A stretch of 64,000 nucleotides of DNA, from the NCBI GenBank assembly GCA_021740915.1, contig JAIOYW010000004.1:1-64000 (forward strand), given 5' to 3'. How positions within the stretch are numbered: position 1 is the first letter of the stretch; each line of letters begins with the position of its first letter. The notes under the pieces are model-generated. The model saw nothing but the letters and a program-made list of their open reading frames with translations. It made no database searches and was not told the DNA's origin. This document shows, piece after piece, positions 43,094 to 53,057 of this stretch. The DNA is from Ignavibacteriales bacterium (GTDB lineage: Bacteria > Bacteroidota > Ignavibacteria > Ignavibacteriales > Melioribacteraceae). A program made the position numbers and the translations under genes.

Positions 43094-45310
43094 ATGCTAA
43101 GACCAATTAAGGCAGTCCTTTTAATTCTGATTTTATCTTTTCCTTCGTTCGCTTATTATGCAAATGGAACAATTCGTGGGTTCGTAAGCGACTCCAGCAA
43201 CGGAGAGGCAATAATCTTCGCTAATATTTACCTTCAGGAAATCCACTACGGCGCTGCTACAAACAATCAGGGATACTACGTTTTGAATGGAGTCCCTGAA
43301 GGCAAACATACTCTGATCGTGTCGTACCTCGGATACCAGTCTAAAAAACTTACAGTATTTGTTGCTTCAGGTAAAATTACAGAAGTTAATCTCAGGCTTT
43401 CTCCGGGGACTATTCAACTCGATGAACTCACTGTTTCAGGAAAACGAATCAGCGAGCCGATGGATATTTCAATGGACAAGATTACATCAAGAGAAATACA
43501 ACTCTTACCTGCCGCAGTTGAAGCCGACCCGATCAGAATGATGCAGATATCCCCTGGTGTTACAACAACCGGGGATGTTACTGCAAAATTCTTTGTACGT
43601 GGGGGAGCAGGAGACCAGAATGCATTTTTAATTAATGGCGCTACTCTTTACTATCCCTTTCATGCGGTGGGCATATTGAGTGCAATTGATCCTGAGATAA
43701 TATCTTCGTTAGAATTCAGCAAAGGGGGCTTTGGTCCGGAATATGGAGGAAGACTCTCCTCAATTTTGAATATTAATACAAGAGATGGAAACAAAAACAG
43801 ACTTTCTGCCACTGCAAGCGCAACTCTTCTTGCTGGAAAACTCTCTCTCGAAGGTCCTATTCCAGGTGGGTCATTTATTGCAGCAGGAAGAAAAAGTTAT
43901 TATTCAGGGGCACTGAAAAATTTCCTCAGGAATGACGATGTGCCTTTCGATTTTTATGATGCCTCGGTGAAATTAAATTATTCGAATGATGCAATAAGTT
44001 CAGGCAGTAAATTTACACTATTCGGATTTTTCTCAGGCGATTTGATGGATTTTGAAGATCCTCTGCGGGAAGATTATAATATTTCAAATCAGATATATGG
44101 AGTCTCCTGGCGAAAAATTTGGGCAGACCCGCTCTATTCCATTTTTAATTTTTCCTATAGCGGATACTCAGCCGATCTTGACCCGAATCTTGGCGAATCT
44201 AAACGCAGAAACAATGATATAAGCGATGTCTCAGCCAATTTCGATTTTTCTTACGTTTATTCGAATAAAGATCAGTTTGATTTCGGGCTTCAGTCCAAGT
44301 TTCTCTCCACAAGACTCCAGATTGAAAACCTCCTGGGAAATACTTCAGAGATTGAACAATCCGGATCAGATATCAATTTGTTTGGAAAATACCGCTTTCT
44401 GAGGTGGGAAAATTACAGTTTTGATATTGGTATCCGGACAAAACTTGTGGCGCTTTCGGAGAAGAGACCCTTCCTGATAGAGCCGAGACTTGCAATGACC
44501 TACCGCGTTATTCCACAGGTGATGTTCAAATTTGCATACGGGCGTTATTCACAGGAGATCATAGCGCTTAGTGATGAGAATGAACTTATCTCTGTATTCG
44601 AACCCTGGATAATAATACCGCCGGAGATTGCGTCAATGCAGTCAGACCATCTGATTGCGGGTCTGACTTTTATTCTGAATGAAGAGATTTCTTTCGAGAC
44701 AGAATATTATTATAAAAGCCTTATTAATTTGAACGAAATTAACCGGAAAAAATTTGATTACCGCTTCAGGGATCTGATTAACCTTGACGGTGAAGCATAT
44801 GGAGCTGAATTTCAGTTTAAGTATGAAAATCCGTCTTTCTACTCAAATATTGGATATTCTCTTGGTTGGGTGCATAAGATAAACAATGGTGTCCGGTTCG
44901 CCCCCCGTTACGATATACGTCATTCTTTCAATATTTTATCAGGTGCCAAACTGCCATTCGACTTTCAATTTTCTGCAAACTTTCAATTACGGTCAGGTAT
45001 GCCTTTTACCCCGATTGCCGGTTATTTTGATCATTTGAATATCATAAAGAATGAGACATTCTTCAATTTTAATGAATTCCTTCCAACCACATTACGAGGC
45101 AGGGTCAATTCACAGAGGCTTCCTTATTATCACAGACTCGATTTAGGATTGACCAAAAATATTAGCTTCGGAACTTCTGATTTATCCTTAGGTATTAATG
45201 CTATTAATGTTTATAACAGGAAAAACATCTTTTATTTCGATCCGGATACCGGAGAGCAAATAAATATGCTCCCAGCCCTTTATACTTTTTTTATCAGAGT
45301 TAAAATATGA
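43094..45310 (+). CDS. TonB-dependent outer membrane receptor
   Basis: This gene encodes 738 residues with a signal peptide (about 1-22). A carboxypeptidase-regulatory-like beta-sandwich (about 25-110, with VSDSSNGEAIIFANIYLQE) precedes the plug domain (about 125-235; VRGGAGDQNAFLINGATLYY and GPEYGGRLSSILNINTRDG). A beta-barrel of about 500 residues follows. It lacks a recognisable SusD partner, so it is not a typical SusC. It overlaps the DUF4249-like lipoprotein gene by 4 bp (ATGA). The pair probably imports an iron complex, peptide or oligosaccharide. Confidence 0.93.
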   Translation: MLRPIKAVLLILILSFPSFAYYANGTIRGFVSDSSNGEAIIFANIYLQEIHYGAATNNQGYYVLNGVPEGKHTLIVSYLGYQSKKLTVFVASGKITEVNLRLSPGTIQLDELTVSGKRISEPMDISMDKITSREIQLLPAAVEADPIRMMQISPGVTTTGDVTAKFFVRGGAGDQNAFLINGATLYYPFHAVGILSAIDPEIISSLEFSKGGFGPEYGGRLSSILNINTRDGNKNRLSATASATLLAGKLSLEGPIPGGSFIAAGRKSYYSGALKNFLRNDDVPFDFYDASVKLNYSNDAISSGSKFTLFGFFSGDLMDFEDPLREDYNISNQIYGVSWRKIWADPLYSIFNFSYSGYSADLDPNLGESKRRNNDISDVSANFDFSYVYSNKDQFDFGLQSKFLSTRLQIENLLGNTSEIEQSGSDINLFGKYRFLRWENYSFDIGIRTKLVALSEKRPFLIEPRLAMTYRVIPQVMFKFAYGRYSQEIIALSDENELISVFEPWIIIPPEIASMQSDHLIAGLTFILNEEISFETEYYYKSLINLNEINRKKFDYRFRDLINLDGEAYGAEFQFKYENPSFYSNIGYSLGWVHKINNGVRFAPRYDIRHSFNILSGAKLPFDFQFSANFQLRSGMPFTPIAGYFDHLNIIKNETFFNFNEFLPTTLRGRVNSQRLPYYHRLDLGLTKNISFGTSDLSLGINAINVYNRKNIFYFDPDTGEQINMLPALYTFFIRVKI

Positions 45311-46293
45311 TTACTTTTAAAAAAGCTCTACTGCTTATTATACCTGCGTTATTGCTTTCCTGCGAAGAAAATTTCAGTCCGAAAACAGAAATAAAAGATA
45401 CTTATATAGTTACATCCGTCCTTGGAACAAATGGCGAAGTCAACAGTCTCGCAGTGAGCGTTACTGTCACCAGAGTCTATGATGTTGATGGTTATGATCC
45501 TTATACGAATGAAACTGACCCGTTCGTACATGATGCAGATGTATATTTCACACTAAGAGGAAAAGACTATTCTGCTGTTTTGGTTTCACAGCCCCGTGAT
45601 ACTGTCATTTCACGATACAAGACCAGAGAGTTTTATTATCAGGCAATATTCCCTGCTCCGTTACCAACTGAACAGGTCAAGCTTACAGTGATCACTCCTG
45701 AGAATAAAAACCTCTCCGCGGTGACAAGAATGCCAAGAAGGAGTTATTTCGAGCTCTCTTATCCGTTTAACAGCGGTATAACTACCAATATTAACCGTTT
45801 CAACTGGGGAGATGAATGGCGGATAACATGGAATACTGAATCCGGATCAATTTATTTTCCAACTCTGGTTCTGCACTATTTACAGGAAATTGATGGTAAC
45901 ACCCTAAACAAATACATTCAGGTGCCACTTCATATTGCAAACAAGGATAACAGGCGGAACTGGATAAATCCCGGGCACACTTATGACGGATCAGTTGAAT
46001 TTAATTATGCCAACATCGACTCGGTTATGAGCAGGATTTCTGAGGGAGTGGAGGATAAATCAACGATAACGGTACAGGAATTTATCCTTAATGTTACTTC
46101 GTTCGACCCCAATCTTTCGAATTACTATTCGAGTACGAATGGTTATCTTGATGAACTGACTGTCCGGCTTGACCAGAATATCTATTCGAATATCACGGGA
46201 GGAATTGGGATACTCGGCTCTTACTGGGAAAGTGCACAGACTTTCAATATTGAAAAGGTTTACGGAGCGTCATTCGGATATAAAGTGCGATAA
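45307..46293 (+). CDS. DUF4249-like lipoprotein partner of the TonB receptor
   Basis: This gene encodes 328 residues with a lipoprotein signal ending in LLLSC (Cys19). The N-terminal part, VTSVLGTNGEVNSLAVSVTV then HDADVYFTLRGKDY, resembles the DUF4249 family, lipoproteins encoded directly after TonB-dependent receptors in Bacteroidota. It probably sits on the outer surface and helps the receptor capture its substrate. The start codon overlaps the receptor stop, so translation is coupled. Ends 10 bp from a convergent gene. Confidence 0.85.
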   Translation: MITFKKALLLIIPALLLSCEENFSPKTEIKDTYIVTSVLGTNGEVNSLAVSVTVTRVYDVDGYDPYTNETDPFVHDADVYFTLRGKDYSAVLVSQPRDTVISRYKTREFYYQAIFPAPLPTEQVKLTVITPENKNLSAVTRMPRRSYFELSYPFNSGITTNINRFNWGDEWRITWNTESGSIYFPTLVLHYLQEIDGNTLNKYIQVPLHIANKDNRRNWINPGHTYDGSVEFNYANIDSVMSRISEGVEDKSTITVQEFILNVTSFDPNLSNYYSSTNGYLDELTVRLDQNIYSNITGGIGILGSYWESAQTFNIEKVYGASFGYKVR

Positions 46294-46303
46294 AAAAAGA
46301 ATA

Positions 46304-47209
46304 TCATACTCCCCTCAGGATTTCATCGGACAGGCTGCAAAAATTCTTATATCCATCAACTGTCTCCGGGAGTTTTTCAGGTAATATATTTTTTATCGCA
46401 AAATCGGCTATCGATAATTTCAGATCACGTTTTCCGGGTTTTCTTCCTTCCTGCAGATTTTTTGCAATATGTGAATAATTTGCAGGGAAAAGTTTGAAAT
46501 AATCATAAACACTCACATCACAGAGATATCTAATTTTCCTCGCAGTATCGTGCAGAAGGCTGTGATTACTTATATTCCATCTGATGACAGAACCCGAAAC
46601 CAACTCCTCAATCGCTTTTTTATTTTTCGCCGAATCAAGTCTGAAAATAAAAATAACTCGGCGGTTCTCATCAATAACGCTGAGTCCCGATTCAACGAAT
46701 ACCCGTTCTCCTGAACGATTTACTATCAGTCCAGAGACAAACAGATTTTGCCCGCCTGCTTCGAAAACGATGCGAGGATTCAGGAAAAAATAGCTCAGAG
46801 ATTTAGTTTGCCTGTAATCGAAGATTCCCTTTCCATTTAGTAACTCACTAAGAAGTTCATCTTTCAAAGCGCTGGACGGAGATTCGATGGCGAGGGCAAC
46901 ATTGTCCACGATTCTTACTCCGCCTCCTTTTTTACTCAACTCTATAAGATGATCGTTAAGAATTGATGTAAGCGTTTCATTCGATAATTCAGACGATTTG
47001 TTGCCGAAGTTTCCATAATGGACAGCAACTTCGCTGATAAGTGATTGATTAATTGAATATTTTGATCTTTTATGAGAGAGGAAGAGCTCTTCTCCATTAT
47101 TCATAAATATGAGATCCTGAGCAAGAGCTCTTATAACATTTCTCTCTGTACTGCCCTCTTGTGATTCCGCAGTTTTGGGACGACGGATGTCGGCGGGATT
47201 AAATGTCAT
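46304..47209 (-). CDS. Hypothetical protein coupled to an ARPP-1 domain protein
   Basis: This gene encodes 301 residues, no family recognised. No signal peptide or membrane segment is visible. It begins with a TAATG overlap with the ARPP-1 (DUF6569) gene, so it is translated with it. Segments include FMNNGEELFLSHKRSKY near residue 35 and an alpha/beta region rich in VFVESGLSVIDENRRVIFIF near 165-190. The gene may encode a partner of the ARPP-1 protein. Confidence 0.8.
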   Translation of the reverse strand: MTFNPADIRRPKTAESQEGSTERNVIRALAQDLIFMNNGEELFLSHKRSKYSINQSLISEVAVHYGNFGNKSSELSNETLTSILNDHLIELSKKGGGVRIVDNVALAIESPSSALKDELLSELLNGKGIFDYRQTKSLSYFFLNPRIVFEAGGQNLFVSGLIVNRSGERVFVESGLSVIDENRRVIFIFRLDSAKNKKAIEELVSGSVIRWNISNHSLLHDTARKIRYLCDVSVYDYFKLFPANYSHIAKNLQEGRKPGKRDLKLSIADFAIKNILPEKLPETVDGYKNFCSLSDEILRGV

Positions 47210-48123
47210 TATTTCGTACTTTTAGTTTTGTCTTTGAATAAACCGTAATAAATAACATAGTCTAAATATTCCAGTGAAGTGCCTGTAAAGTCTGATCCGC
47301 TGAATCTCTTTTCAATACCGGCTCCGACACCTTTGAATTCTGATTTATTTACTTTCTCAGCTTTAGCAATTAATTTTTTTGTTAACGAAATTGCTTCTGC
47401 GCTTTCGAGTTGTGCGTCCGTTTTTTTATTGACCGGAATTTCTATCGCTGCACTCTGGATGATTTTATGAAAATATTCTTTGTAAACATCCCGGCTATGA
47501 AAGATATCCAGACTAAGAATATGATTTTCAAGAAAAATTGCGATACCATTAGCCTCAGCATTACATTCATATTCTTTAATAAAACTGCTCAGATCGATTC
47601 TTTCTTTAAGATCTGTCAGGTTCGATGTTTCTGAATCGACTTTGTATTTCTTGTGATATTCCTTAACTGTTTTCCAAACCTCACCCTGTTGGGCATCTCT
47701 TACTCCCCTTTCTTTTAATGCCTCATGCGTTGCTTTTATTTTTTGCAATCTGAGTTCTGAAGGAGCAAAAAATTCGGATGGTGAAAAATCAGTTGTGGAA
47801 TAACGCCACCTTCCACTTTCAACACAGGAAACTGGAATTACAACTTTACTGTTTGGGAATAATAAAACGCTTGTATTTAATACCCTGTTCTGTTTTGCGC
47901 CCTCCAGTATATCCCCGTCATTTAAAAAAATGTAATCGGCAGAACTATTGAGAACAAGGAGTGAATTTACGCTTCCAGCCTCATTTAATTCTTTTACCTG
48001 AATAACATTTCGCTTAAATGCTTCATTAATGCTGAGGTAATTAAATTCGTCTGGTATGCCGGCTAAAAACTGGAAAACACCGAGTTTATTAAATGATTTG
48101 AAATTAAGTGGTGCGATTTGCAT
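47209..48123 (-). CDS. ARPP-1 (DUF6569) domain protein
   Basis: This gene encodes 304 residues. I start it at the ATG at 48123 because ggagg lies 6 nt upstream; a start 8 codons earlier is less likely. The core IFLNDGDILEGAKQNRVLN, followed by SKVVIPVSCVESGRW, matches DUF6569, also named ARPP-1. The domain is linked in computational work to ADP-ribosylation-type systems and small-molecule conflict pathways; its activity is unknown. It is cytoplasmic, and coupled by TAATG to the 301-residue downstream gene. Confidence 0.85.
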   Translation of the reverse strand: MQIAPLNFKSFNKLGVFQFLAGIPDEFNYLSINEAFKRNVIQVKELNEAGSVNSLLVLNSSADYIFLNDGDILEGAKQNRVLNTSVLLFPNSKVVIPVSCVESGRWRYSTTDFSPSEFFAPSELRLQKIKATHEALKERGVRDAQQGEVWKTVKEYHKKYKVDSETSNLTDLKERIDLSSFIKEYECNAEANGIAIFLENHILSLDIFHSRDVYKEYFHKIIQSAAIEIPVNKKTDAQLESAEAISLTKKLIAKAEKVNKSEFKGVGAGIEKRFSGSDFTGTSLEYLDYVIYYGLFKDKTKSTK

Positions 48124-48206
48124 ATATCCTCCAAAATTTACTTTCAAAAGGTATATGCTATTCTTTTTAAAACAGTATCATTGAATGATACTAATTGATG
48201 GGGGTA

Positions 48207-51200
48207 TTAATTCACCGGAAAACGGATAATAAATTCAGAGCCTTTTCCTTCAACACTTTGCAGAGTGATTTGACCGCCAAGCAGCAATACATATTTTTTT
48301 ACGATTGCAAGTCCAAGTCCGGACCCCTGGAATGATCTTGTTGTTCCTTCCGAAGCTTGACGGAATTGTTCCCATATAATATCCTGCTTTTCAGCCTTGA
48401 TGCCGATGCCTGTATCCTTGACAGATATTTCAAGATAATTTAAGAATTCGTCTGAAATTATTTTGGCATCAACACTAATACTACCTGCGTTTGTGAACTT
48501 AATTGCATTGCTGATAAGATTGCTAAGCACTCCCCCGAGAAGATGCGGGTCGGTTTGGAAAATGAATTTGGAAACTGCGAAATTATTATTGAGAATGAGA
48601 TTTTTCTGTTGGACTGATGCTGAAAATTCCTCGCAGACTGCTTTAATTGCTTCAATAATATCCACTTCGGTCAAATTTACTTCGGTCTTTTCAAATTCGA
48701 GTTTGGTAACCTCAAGAATATCCGTAAGAGTTTTGGTCAATCTTTTTGAACTATCAAGTATTCCAAGAGCGAGTTCACGATCCTCAGGGTCTTTAATTGA
48801 TTCAAGCAATAATTCTGCGTACCCCGTAATTCCCCAAAAAGGTGTTCTCAATTCATGGCTCATATGCGCGAAGAAATAGGATTTAATCCTGTTCATCTCC
48901 TCCGCACGATCACGTGCTTCGATCAATTCATCAATTAGTTTTTTCTTATCGGTTATGTTCCGGAATATGCTTAACAGCATTCTATTCTTACCGGGAATAT
49001 CGAGATAAGAATTGGAGAGTTCTACCCATAATTCTTTCCCGTTCCAAAGTTTAATCTTGGCATCAAAAAGTTCTTTAATTGTTCGGGTTGCAAATCTGTC
49101 CTTATAAGAACTGAGATCAGTTAAATATTTATCCTGTAGCGGATAAATTGAGATGTACGGTTTTCCGACAAGTTTATGAGCGGGTCTATCCACAAGTTCA
49201 CAAAAGGCTTTGTTGACGTCGATAATTGTTCCATTGCCGTCTAAAAGCCTCATGCCGTCCACAGAGTTTTCCCAAATCGCTCTGAATTGTGATTCTGAGG
49301 AAAAGATCTGTTCGAGCATTGCTTTTTTTTCGGTAATATCTTCTTTTACAGCAAGATAATGAGTTATTTCTCCGGATTCATTCTTAATTGGTGAGATGAT
49401 CGCACTCTCCCAGAACAAGTCGCCATTCTTTTTCTTGTTATGCAGATGCCCTGACCAATCCTTCCCGGATGTTATTATCTGCCACATCTTTTTGTAAAAA
49501 TCTTGCTGTTGTTCTCCTGATTTTAATATTTTGGGATTCTGTCCTATAACTTCCTCCAGAGAATAGCCTGTTAAATCAAGAAATTTCGGGTTAACGTATT
49601 CAATATTTCCACGCAAGTCTGTAATCAAAATGCTAACGGGACTCTGTTCTGTGGCTTTGGATAGTTGAAGCGCTTTGAGTTCAGCTTTTTTATGCTCGAT
49701 ATATATGCTTAATTCATGAGCAATAATCTCAAGAATCTCTTTAGAATTTTCGTTGAATGTGGATTGATCTTCATAATTCTGCACCACAATTGCACCAATT
49801 ATTCTGCTTCCAAGAATTAATGGAACACCGAGCCAAACTTCAGGAATTGTGCCGATTAAATTTAGTTTTTTATCGGAAACAAGCGTTTCGATTTCATTTT
49901 TCTTAAGCAGGAGAGATTTTTTCTGATCAATAATCATTCCGGTCAGCGAACCTTCCGCCTTCCAGGAAGAAATATCGTCCTTTTCATCTGTATCAATCAG
50001 CGATGTAAATATTCCGGTAACCTGATCATAAAACGCATAATAGAAATTTTTTATGTCAATGACTGAACTCAATTCATTATGAACAGTTATCAGTAATTCT
50101 TCCAAATTTTTTGAATTTACTACTGCTTTTGCAATATTAAACTGTACCTGCTTAAATTGCTCGGCTTTTTTCTTTTCGGTGATATCCCTGCCGACCCCGA
50201 CGAAAGCTTCAATATTTCCTTTTTCATCAAAAACAGCAGTATTCTGCCAACCCAGCCATTTCCAACCATTTACTGTCAAAGCTCGTTGTTCAATATAAAT
50301 CGAGTGCGGAGGTAACTGAAGATTTTTTAATCCCTTTTCATTTAAGGATTTTTCGTCTTCCTGTATCAAAGGATAAAAAGTGTTTCCAAGTAATTCCACT
50401 TCATCTTTTCCGAACATCTTACAATAGGTGGGACTCACAAAAAGAAACTTTCCATCTGTGTCAATCTTTACGACGAGATCTGTCTGATTTTCGACAAGGA
50501 GCCTGTAATTTGCCTCTTTTGCTTTGAGTTCTTCCTGAAGACGGATAAGTTCAGTAATATCAGAGAATATCAATAAGATATGTTCTACATTGTTTAACAG
50601 CAGAATATCCGCAGAAAGAAATACCTTGATTGGTTTTCTATCTTTAGTCCAAACAACTGTGATACGATTACGTAAACTCCCGGATTTTCGTAATTCTTCA
50701 ATAAAAGTCTGCCGGAGCAAATTGAAATTCTCAACATAATTATCTAAACCGATATTGCCGTTAAGATCTTCCTTACTGAAACCAAGAAGCTCAATCATTG
50801 AATTGTTAATTTCAACTATTCCAGGCTCATTCAATTTGGTAATAACTATTCCGGACTGACTTTGCTCGAAAATTTTTCTGAATTTCGATTCGCTTTCAGT
50901 AAGTAATTTTCTTGACGCGCGTTCGCCAGACTGATCCCTAAGTACAAGAACGGCGCCAACAATTTTACCTTTGTCATTCCTTATTGGTGATCCATTATGA
51001 GCAATAGGTAATTTCTTCGCATCTTTTGAGATAAGCATCAAATTATTTGAAAGATCGATTGGTCTGCCCTCAAGCAGCACTTTTTCCACCGGATCAGGTA
51101 TCTGTTCTCCCGTTGATTCATCAAAAGCCTGGAAAATATTCCGGGAAGGTTTTCCAATAGCTTCAGATTCTTTCCAGCCAGTGAGATTTTCAGCCGTCAA

Positions 51201-51881
51201 ATTCATATTCCGTATCTTTCCGCCAGAATCAGTTGTGATTACCGCATCAGCAAGACTATACAAAGTTGTCCTGAACAAGTTTTCACTTTTTTTCAGATTT
51301 TCAATACTTGACTGCAAAAATTCCTGGTCTAAAAGAATTTTTCCAGCAACTAAGCTAATGATTGGATAAACACCCAGAATCATAAGAGAAAGAGTTTTGA
51401 AAGTGAGGGCTACTAACGGTGTAGGGAGCGTCAAAATAAGCAGGAACATAACTATGTGGACCAACAGCCCGAAGATGTAAAGCCGGATTATCGTGATTTC
51501 GAATCTTTTTTTTATTTTTATGAAGTAATGGAAAGTCCATCCGAGAAAAAAAGAAGCCAGGATCACTAATAATCCCATTACGATTCCATGTCCTCCTATA
51601 TAGATCCTGTATGCAGCAGCCATCAATGTCGCGATGAAGCCGGTAACAGGTCCAAAGAACAATGTTCCAAGACTAATTACAATTGATCTTCCATCGAATA
51701 TAAGTCCTTTTTCAATCACAAAAGGAAATATCATTCCAATAACTACTGTCAGCCCAAAAAGTACTCCCTGGAGTATTTTCCCAGGAATTTTTTCCCTGTT
51801 TATTCTCGTATCTATAAAACCGGAGATAACGATTAATAGAGTTATCAGGAATAGATTATATAAAAGTTCGCCAATCAGCAT
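48207..51881 (-). CDS. Multi-PAS/GAF hybrid-type sensor histidine kinase with LytS-like membrane domain
   Basis: This gene encodes 1,224 residues from the ATG at 51881. The N-terminus is a 5TMR-LYT-type membrane sensor (about 1-190; FFGPVTGFIATLMAAAYRIY). PAS domains follow at about 205-325, 335-450 and 455-575, a GAF domain at about 585-745, and PAS domains at about 750-870 and 880-1000. The kinase core has the phospho-acceptor His in FAHMSHELRTPFWGITGYAE (about 1010) and HATPase motifs NLISNAIKFTNAGS and GSGLGLAIVKKY. No receiver domain is attached. It senses several inputs, possibly membrane and redox or small-ligand. Confidence 0.93.
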   Translation of the reverse strand: MLIGELLYNLFLITLLIVISGFIDTRINREKIPGKILQGVLFGLTVVIGMIFPFVIEKGLIFDGRSIVISLGTLFFGPVTGFIATLMAAAYRIYIGGHGIVMGLLVILASFFLGWTFHYFIKIKKRFEITIIRLYIFGLLVHIVMFLLILTLPTPLVALTFKTLSLMILGVYPIISLVAGKILLDQEFLQSSIENLKKSENLFRTTLYSLADAVITTDSGGKIRNMNLTAENLTGWKESEAIGKPSRNIFQAFDESTGEQIPDPVEKVLLEGRPIDLSNNLMLISKDAKKLPIAHNGSPIRNDKGKIVGAVLVLRDQSGERASRKLLTESESKFRKIFEQSQSGIVITKLNEPGIVEINNSMIELLGFSKEDLNGNIGLDNYVENFNLLRQTFIEELRKSGSLRNRITVVWTKDRKPIKVFLSADILLLNNVEHILLIFSDITELIRLQEELKAKEANYRLLVENQTDLVVKIDTDGKFLFVSPTYCKMFGKDEVELLGNTFYPLIQEDEKSLNEKGLKNLQLPPHSIYIEQRALTVNGWKWLGWQNTAVFDEKGNIEAFVGVGRDITEKKKAEQFKQVQFNIAKAVVNSKNLEELLITVHNELSSVIDIKNFYYAFYDQVTGIFTSLIDTDEKDDISSWKAEGSLTGMIIDQKKSLLLKKNEIETLVSDKKLNLIGTIPEVWLGVPLILGSRIIGAIVVQNYEDQSTFNENSKEILEIIAHELSIYIEHKKAELKALQLSKATEQSPVSILITDLRGNIEYVNPKFLDLTGYSLEEVIGQNPKILKSGEQQQDFYKKMWQIITSGKDWSGHLHNKKKNGDLFWESAIISPIKNESGEITHYLAVKEDITEKKAMLEQIFSSESQFRAIWENSVDGMRLLDGNGTIIDVNKAFCELVDRPAHKLVGKPYISIYPLQDKYLTDLSSYKDRFATRTIKELFDAKIKLWNGKELWVELSNSYLDIPGKNRMLLSIFRNITDKKKLIDELIEARDRAEEMNRIKSYFFAHMSHELRTPFWGITGYAELLLESIKDPEDRELALGILDSSKRLTKTLTDILEVTKLEFEKTEVNLTEVDIIEAIKAVCEEFSASVQQKNLILNNNFAVSKFIFQTDPHLLGGVLSNLISNAIKFTNAGSISVDAKIISDEFLNYLEISVKDTGIGIKAEKQDIIWEQFRQASEGTTRSFQGSGLGLAIVKKYVLLLGGQITLQSVEGKGSEFIIRFPVN

Positions 51882-52138
51882 CAAGTAATTATTTCTAAAT
51901 TAATTCTTTATTAAAGAAAAATTTAACTGCCGGAAAAATTCACTGAAAGGAAAGTATTTGTCGCTTCCGAAGAATCAATGAAATAGAAAGTATATCATTT
52001 TAAAACATACAGAATTCCCGCTAAAATTAATAATTTCTTCATGAGAATTTTTTCGCAAATTTTTCAGAAAATATTGAGTCAATAAAAAATGAGACACGCA
52101 TAATTTTTATATATTAGCAGTAATTTCCCGGAGAAATT

Positions 52139-53002
52139 ATGCGAAGTTATTCAAATAAAATTAAAAGACAATGTGAAATAATCGGGATTATAATAAGCAG
52201 TTCAGCGGAGGTAAACATTCCTGAACTATCTGTTATATTCAACTGCGAAGAACTGACTATTAAAAGAGATCTTCAGGAAATGAGAGGTATGGGTATTGAT
52301 ATCCATTCCACAAAGCGTGGAGGTGTAAAAATCGCTCAGTTGCCCGATAAAAAATCACTCGATGAATTATTAATGGATTATGCTCATATTACTGCATTTA
52401 ACAGATCATTCAGCAAGGCGATCTCAGTATTGAGTGATAAACTTAACGAAAAAGCTATAGTATTTCTTACTTTTATTCAACGGGCAATAGAAAAAGGGCA
52501 ATTTATCCGTATCAGGTATATAAAAAATGATAGCGGTAAACAATCAGAAAGAAAAGTTGGTCCGCTTTTAATTTTTGAAAGTGATGGCAAATGGCGGCTT
52601 CTTGCTGTCCATGAAAATAAACGCAAACAATTTCTTCTGAATTGCATTTTGGACGTCCATATTCTTGACGATCATTTTACATGCGAATTCAACACAACAG
52701 GTGATTTTTTTGGTAACAGTTTCAGGAGCTGGATCGGCGATGACAGAATCGAAGTTAGGCTTGAGCTTGGACTGCCGTGGAAGAATAGGGTTGGTTCAAT
52801 TATTATTAATGAGACCCAGGAAATTTCGATCCAGCCTGATGGCAGGACAATTCTAAAAGTCACAGTGAATTCGCTGAGTGAGATTGCTGCCTGGATTGTT
52901 TCAAGAGGTTATGGTCTTGTCGTCATCGAACCGGAGGAGCTAAAGGCAAAAGTAATTTCACTCGCCAAAGAAACTCTGAGGAATTATGAGGAATCTGAAT
53001 AA
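52139..53002 (+). CDS. WYL-domain transcriptional regulator
   Basis: This gene encodes 287 residues. The N-terminal winged HTH (about 5-65; CEIIGIIISSSAEVNIPELS, TIKRDLQEMRGMGIDI) resembles DeoR-type regulators. The middle holds a WYL-like domain (about 115-210, with FIRIRYIKNDSG and GPLLIFESDGKWRLLAVHE) and the tail a WCX-like region. WYL regulators often sense oligonucleotides or nucleotide derivatives and control stress or defence genes. It is divergent from the large kinase gene and faces the giant cohesin gene. Confidence 0.85.
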   Translation: MRSYSNKIKRQCEIIGIIISSSAEVNIPELSVIFNCEELTIKRDLQEMRGMGIDIHSTKRGGVKIAQLPDKKSLDELLMDYAHITAFNRSFSKAISVLSDKLNEKAIVFLTFIQRAIEKGQFIRIRYIKNDSGKQSERKVGPLLIFESDGKWRLLAVHENKRKQFLLNCILDVHILDDHFTCEFNTTGDFFGNSFRSWIGDDRIEVRLELGLPWKNRVGSIIINETQEISIQPDGRTILKVTVNSLSEIAAWIVSRGYGLVVIEPEELKAKVISLAKETLRNYEESE

Positions 53003-53030
53003 AAAAAACGCCGCCCGTTTCCGGACGGCG
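53001..53030 (-). terminator. Intrinsic terminator of the giant cohesin gene
   Basis: On the minus strand, cgccgtccgg pairs with ccgggcggcg-type sequence around a short loop (53009-53030), followed by a run of eight T (53001-53008). It lies 28 bp beyond the minus-strand stop and also abuts the stop of the convergent WYL gene. Confidence 0.85.
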
Positions 53031-53057
53031 CTATAAATCAGCGATAAATAAATGTTA

